A stretch of 14,251 nt of DNA from Methanolobus sp. UBA474 (GTDB lineage Archaea; Halobacteriota; Methanosarcinia; Methanosarcinales; Methanosarcinaceae), in NCBI GenBank assembly GCA_002501695.1, contig DANZ01000106.1, forward strand, positions 1-14,251, written 5' to 3'. A program made the position numbers and the translations under genes. Positions 12,360-14,251 of the stretch are shown here, one piece after another; the stretch's first letter is position 1, and every line of letters begins with the position of its first letter. Under the pieces are notes generated by a model. The model saw only the letters and a program-made list of their open reading frames with translations. It searched no databases and was not told where the DNA came from.

Positions 12360-12683
12360 ATGAGCTACTTTTACCTGGCACTTGCAATAATGTTCGAGGT
12401 CTGCGGGACCACCTGCATGAAACTGTCCGAAGGGTTCACCAAACTACTGCCCTCGGTCCTGATCTTCGTGTTCTATGGCATCAGTTTCATAGCCTTCACC
12501 ATTGCGCTCAAAAAGCTGGATGTAAGCGTAGCCTATGCCATCTGGGCAGGCCTGGGTGTCTCAATGATCTCGCTGATAGGCTACCTCGGGTTCAGTGAGC
12601 CCATGCCCCCTGTCAGGATCATCTCCCTGGCGCTGATAGTCTTCGGGGTCATAGGGCTGCACCTGAGCACAGGCGTCAACTGA
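12360..12683 (+). CDS. SMR-family multidrug efflux protein (EmrE/QacE type)
   Basis: The 107-residue protein has four membrane helices (about 3-21, 33-50, 57-77 and 86-102). The proton- and drug-binding glutamate is E13 (LAIMFEVCGTTCMKLSEGF), with Y59 and W62 in the second signature SVAYAIWAGLG. The GTT-x-MK-x-SEGF block after E13 is that of the EmrE/Qac branch, which exports lipophilic cations as a dual-topology dimer, rather than the guanidinium (Gdx/SugE) branch. GGAGG lies 4 bases before the ATG. The last nine codons and the flanking DNA are duplicated at 371-400. It stands alone on its strand and faces the decayed ygiT gene. Confidence 0.9.
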   Translation: MSYFYLALAIMFEVCGTTCMKLSEGFTKLLPSVLIFVFYGISFIAFTIALKKLDVSVAYAIWAGLGVSMISLIGYLGFSEPMPPVRIISLALIVFGVIGLHLSTGVN

Positions 12684-12709
12684 CCGCTCAGCAATATATC
12701 GTAACCGAT

Positions 12710-12732
12710 GCGGCCATATGCCGCAGGGGCAC
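12710..12732 (+). repeat. GC hairpin repeat, copy 6
   Basis: The left arm GCGGC and the GCCGC arm are present; the loop is CATAT and the last arm is shortened (AGGGGC). It lies 27 bases after the SMR stop and 53 before the end of the dead ygiT gene, matching copy 1. Confidence 0.8.
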
Positions 12733-12784
12733 GTTGCATCGACCTCAATAACAAATAGAGGAACCCGGGTAAACGGACTTAATA

Positions 12785-13041
12785 CTAACTGCAGTTCTCG
12801 GTCTCTGTTTCACTAAGGCTCATTTCTCCTGCAGCAAGAGGGTGAACAAGCAGGGATGGATCATGGAATTTCTGCATGACCCTGCCCAGACGCCCGGAAG
12901 TTTCCGGCGTGTAGTTTGCTTCTCAGCATTCCTGGCAGATGAAGGCATCGATGTCCTTGATTGCAAGCATAGCCTTGTCCTGCATTTACAACAAATTCAT
13001 GCTTGCCCATCACAAATTCATCCTTACGGAAACTGCAATTA
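12785..13041 (-). pseudogene. Dead copy of the YgiT-type antitoxin gene
   Basis: Alignment with the intact gene at 500-766 shows three lesions: the first zinc motif C-x-x-C is changed (CSFRKDE for CSFCKGK), a frameshift follows VNAGQ, and a TGA interrupts the reading after CQEC. The end (VMQKFHDPSLLVHPLAAGE, ETETENCS) is preserved in a different frame. The start codon region diverges, and there is no toxin frame upstream because the acyltransferase gene begins its 3' end there. Confidence 0.85.
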
Positions 13042-13050
13042 TTAAAATCA

Positions 13051-14202
13051 TCACGATTTGCTTTTGCGTATTGTTTCACCAATAAATATTTCGTGATTAG
13101 GAAGTAAAGTAATTATATATATATTAATATAGCTTAATGTCAAGGTCAATAGAAATAGCAATATATAATAAATTGACTGATCTACATCAATGTTCACTTT
13201 TGGGAAAAGAATATTTATTATGACATTCATGTAGACTACATGGATCAAATAGATCCCAAATGAGTAATTTCCAAGTGACAGGAGTATATTAGATGATATT
13301 CTATTGCTGCTTTTTAAGTTTATAGTACTCATTAACAATAGCAAGAAAATTAAAGGAAAGTAAACAGTCCCGATTAGATCAGGGATTATAAAGAAATATG
13401 CTGGTATGTTAGAATAATTTCCGTATTCAATAATTCCTTTGATCCAAAAAATGGAAATAACAATAGTAAATAATAAAACAAAAAAAGAAAGCAGTTTCTT
13501 ATTTTCAAGAACCTTCTTTTTCATATTCTCATAATTATGGTATGTATAAATCCCTAATATAAAATAAAATATATGTGAAAGAAATACACTTGTTAAAAGT
13601 AAATTAATTGTTGGGTTTGAATATGTTTGTAAGACATCTCTGCTGACTAACCAGCTTTCTTGAACTAAAAATGTGATTAGTAAAAGTAGGATCAATTGCT
13701 TTTTCAAACTATATTTTTCATAAAGATAAATGATGTAGGGATAGATCATATAAAATTGTATGACTAAGGCAAAGAACCACATATGGAATGCACTGCTTGC
13801 TGTAAGTATCCAAAATAATATATTAGTTAGTGAAGGATACTCGAGTACCCCATTCATTTTCCAATGCCCTATAGTGCGAATGCATATATATACAATTGAA
13901 AAGATAATATAGGGTGGAATGATGGACAGCACTCTTTTTTTATAGAATGATCTTTTTGACAGTGATGAATCGTATTTAATAGGAAGGACAAATCCTGATA
14001 TAAATATAAATAAAGGGACTGCAAAATGTGCAAACACATCAATGATCACATTTGTGATCAATAGCAAATTCAAATTTTGAATATGGATAAAATTTGATGA
14101 TGTGTGGATTGCAAGAACTGCCAGGATCGCGACTCCTCTCAGATACTCTATTTCTATGACTCTCTTGTTTTGATTTATGGCACATCCCCCAAATAAAGTC
14201 AA
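13051..14202 (-). CDS. Acyltransferase-3 family membrane protein (OafA/NolL-like)
   Basis: The protein of about 383 residues has roughly ten membrane helices and the family's R-x10-H motif as R22...H33 in EYLRGVAILAVLAIHTSS. These integral membrane enzymes transfer acyl groups, usually acetyl, onto sugars of surface glycans, so a role in modifying the cell-surface polysaccharide is likely. The gene is markedly more AT-rich than its neighbours, with many Ile, Asn, Lys and Tyr codons ending in A or T, suggesting acquisition by transfer. No in-frame ATG or GTG exists near the N-terminus. The start is taken as the TTG at 14202, 13 codons before the conserved KRVIEIEYLRG; no ribosome-binding site fits well, so the true start is uncertain. 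The 3' end abuts the segmental duplication. Confidence 0.85.
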   Translation of the reverse strand: MTLFGGCAINQNKRVIEIEYLRGVAILAVLAIHTSSNFIHIQNLNLLLITNVIIDVFAHFAVPLFIFISGFVLPIKYDSSLSKRSFYKKRVLSIIPPYIIFSIVYICIRTIGHWKMNGVLEYPSLTNILFWILTASSAFHMWFFALVIQFYMIYPYIIYLYEKYSLKKQLILLLLITFLVQESWLVSRDVLQTYSNPTINLLLTSVFLSHIFYFILGIYTYHNYENMKKKVLENKKLLSFFVLLFTIVISIFWIKGIIEYGNYSNIPAYFFIIPDLIGTVYFPLIFLLLLMSTINLKSSNRISSNILLSLGNYSFGIYLIHVVYMNVIINILFPKVNIDVDQSIYYILLFLLTLTLSYINIYIITLLPNHEIFIGETIRKSKS

Positions 14203-14251
14203 GTAAAGATCGACGGCAAATTAAGCAAGTGTGAATATTACTTAAATTACT

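Larger units (their letters stand above)
12654..13041. repeat. Segmental duplication, copy B (SMR tail + hairpin repeat + dead ygiT)
   Basis: This is the partner of 371-765. The order is the same, but here the SMR gene is complete and the ygiT gene is damaged. The repeat ends about 10 bases from the stop codon of the acyltransferase gene, where the DUF4258 toxin would have begun. Confidence 0.85.

Noticed and set aside
12108..12361. Overlapping frames on both strands upstream of the SMR gene
   Set aside because: Each is the other's antisense shadow, and neither shows family motifs or a good start site. Kept only as part of the intergenic description.
424..12732. Hairpin repeats as integron attC sites with TA cassettes
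   Set aside because: No integrase gene is visible, the R'' and R' core-site consensus is not met at the copies, and gene orientation relative to the repeat varies. The cassette-like layout is noted, but attC is not supported.

Overview
The window looks like an accessory region of a methanogenic archaeon, most plausibly a member of the Methanosarcinales. The evidence is indirect: AT-rich archaeal TATA boxes lie about 25 bases before likely start sites, some genes look leaderless or short-leadered, there are several archaeal-style toxin-antitoxin (TA) families (HicBA, MNT/HepT, VapBC, YgiT/DUF4258), and there is a small membrane protein and a GGYIIAG-repeat surface protein of the kind found in these methanogens. 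No rRNA, tRNA or CRISPR array was seen, so the genus is not fixed.

Layout. 1-268 is the start of a minus-strand winged-helix protein that runs off the edge. 371-2360 is a toxin-antitoxin zone: a 10-codon stub of an SMR transporter gene, an intact YgiT-type antitoxin with an N-terminally truncated DUF4258 toxin, a hicB relic, an intact hicBA pair and an orphan MNT nucleotidyltransferase antitoxin. 2640-2900 is a small Cys-rich protein behind two adjacent palindromes. 3030-3300 is a gene-free stretch with a run of perfect hairpins, a candidate structured RNA. 3666-5075 is a secreted seven-repeat propeller protein. 5414-6269 holds a small ORF and a GNAT acetyltransferase. 6713-8205 is a second TA zone: an MNT relic head-to-head with a PIN relic, intact vapBC, and the last codons of a third ygiT copy. 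8424-11002 holds DUF4870, a Cys-rich 53-residue peptide, PsiE, ArsC and a small membrane protein. 11209-13041 holds a CPBP protease, an SMR transporter and a dead ygiT copy. 13051-14202 is an AT-rich acyltransferase.

Two threads connect the window. First, a short GC-rich hairpin repeat (core GCGGC / CATAC loop / GCCGC / AG / GCGGC) occurs six times (near 424, 1031, 2338, 7148, 8091 and 12710), always in the same orientation. Every copy abuts an intact or decayed TA module, and consecutive copies bracket ygiT/DUF4258, then hicBA with mntA, then vapBC. Second, about 390 bp are duplicated between 371-765 and 12654-13041. The duplication carries the 3' end of the SMR gene, a hairpin repeat and the ygiT gene. 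It left an intact antitoxin at one site and a mutated one at the other. Together these suggest TA modules that are copied, exchanged and eroded between direct repeats.

The remaining genes look like stand-alone functions: arsenate reduction (ArsC) followed by PsiE, drug efflux (SMR), and surface or membrane proteins. No long operon is visible; the close pairs are hicBA, vapBC, DUF4258/ygiT and possibly arsC-psiE.
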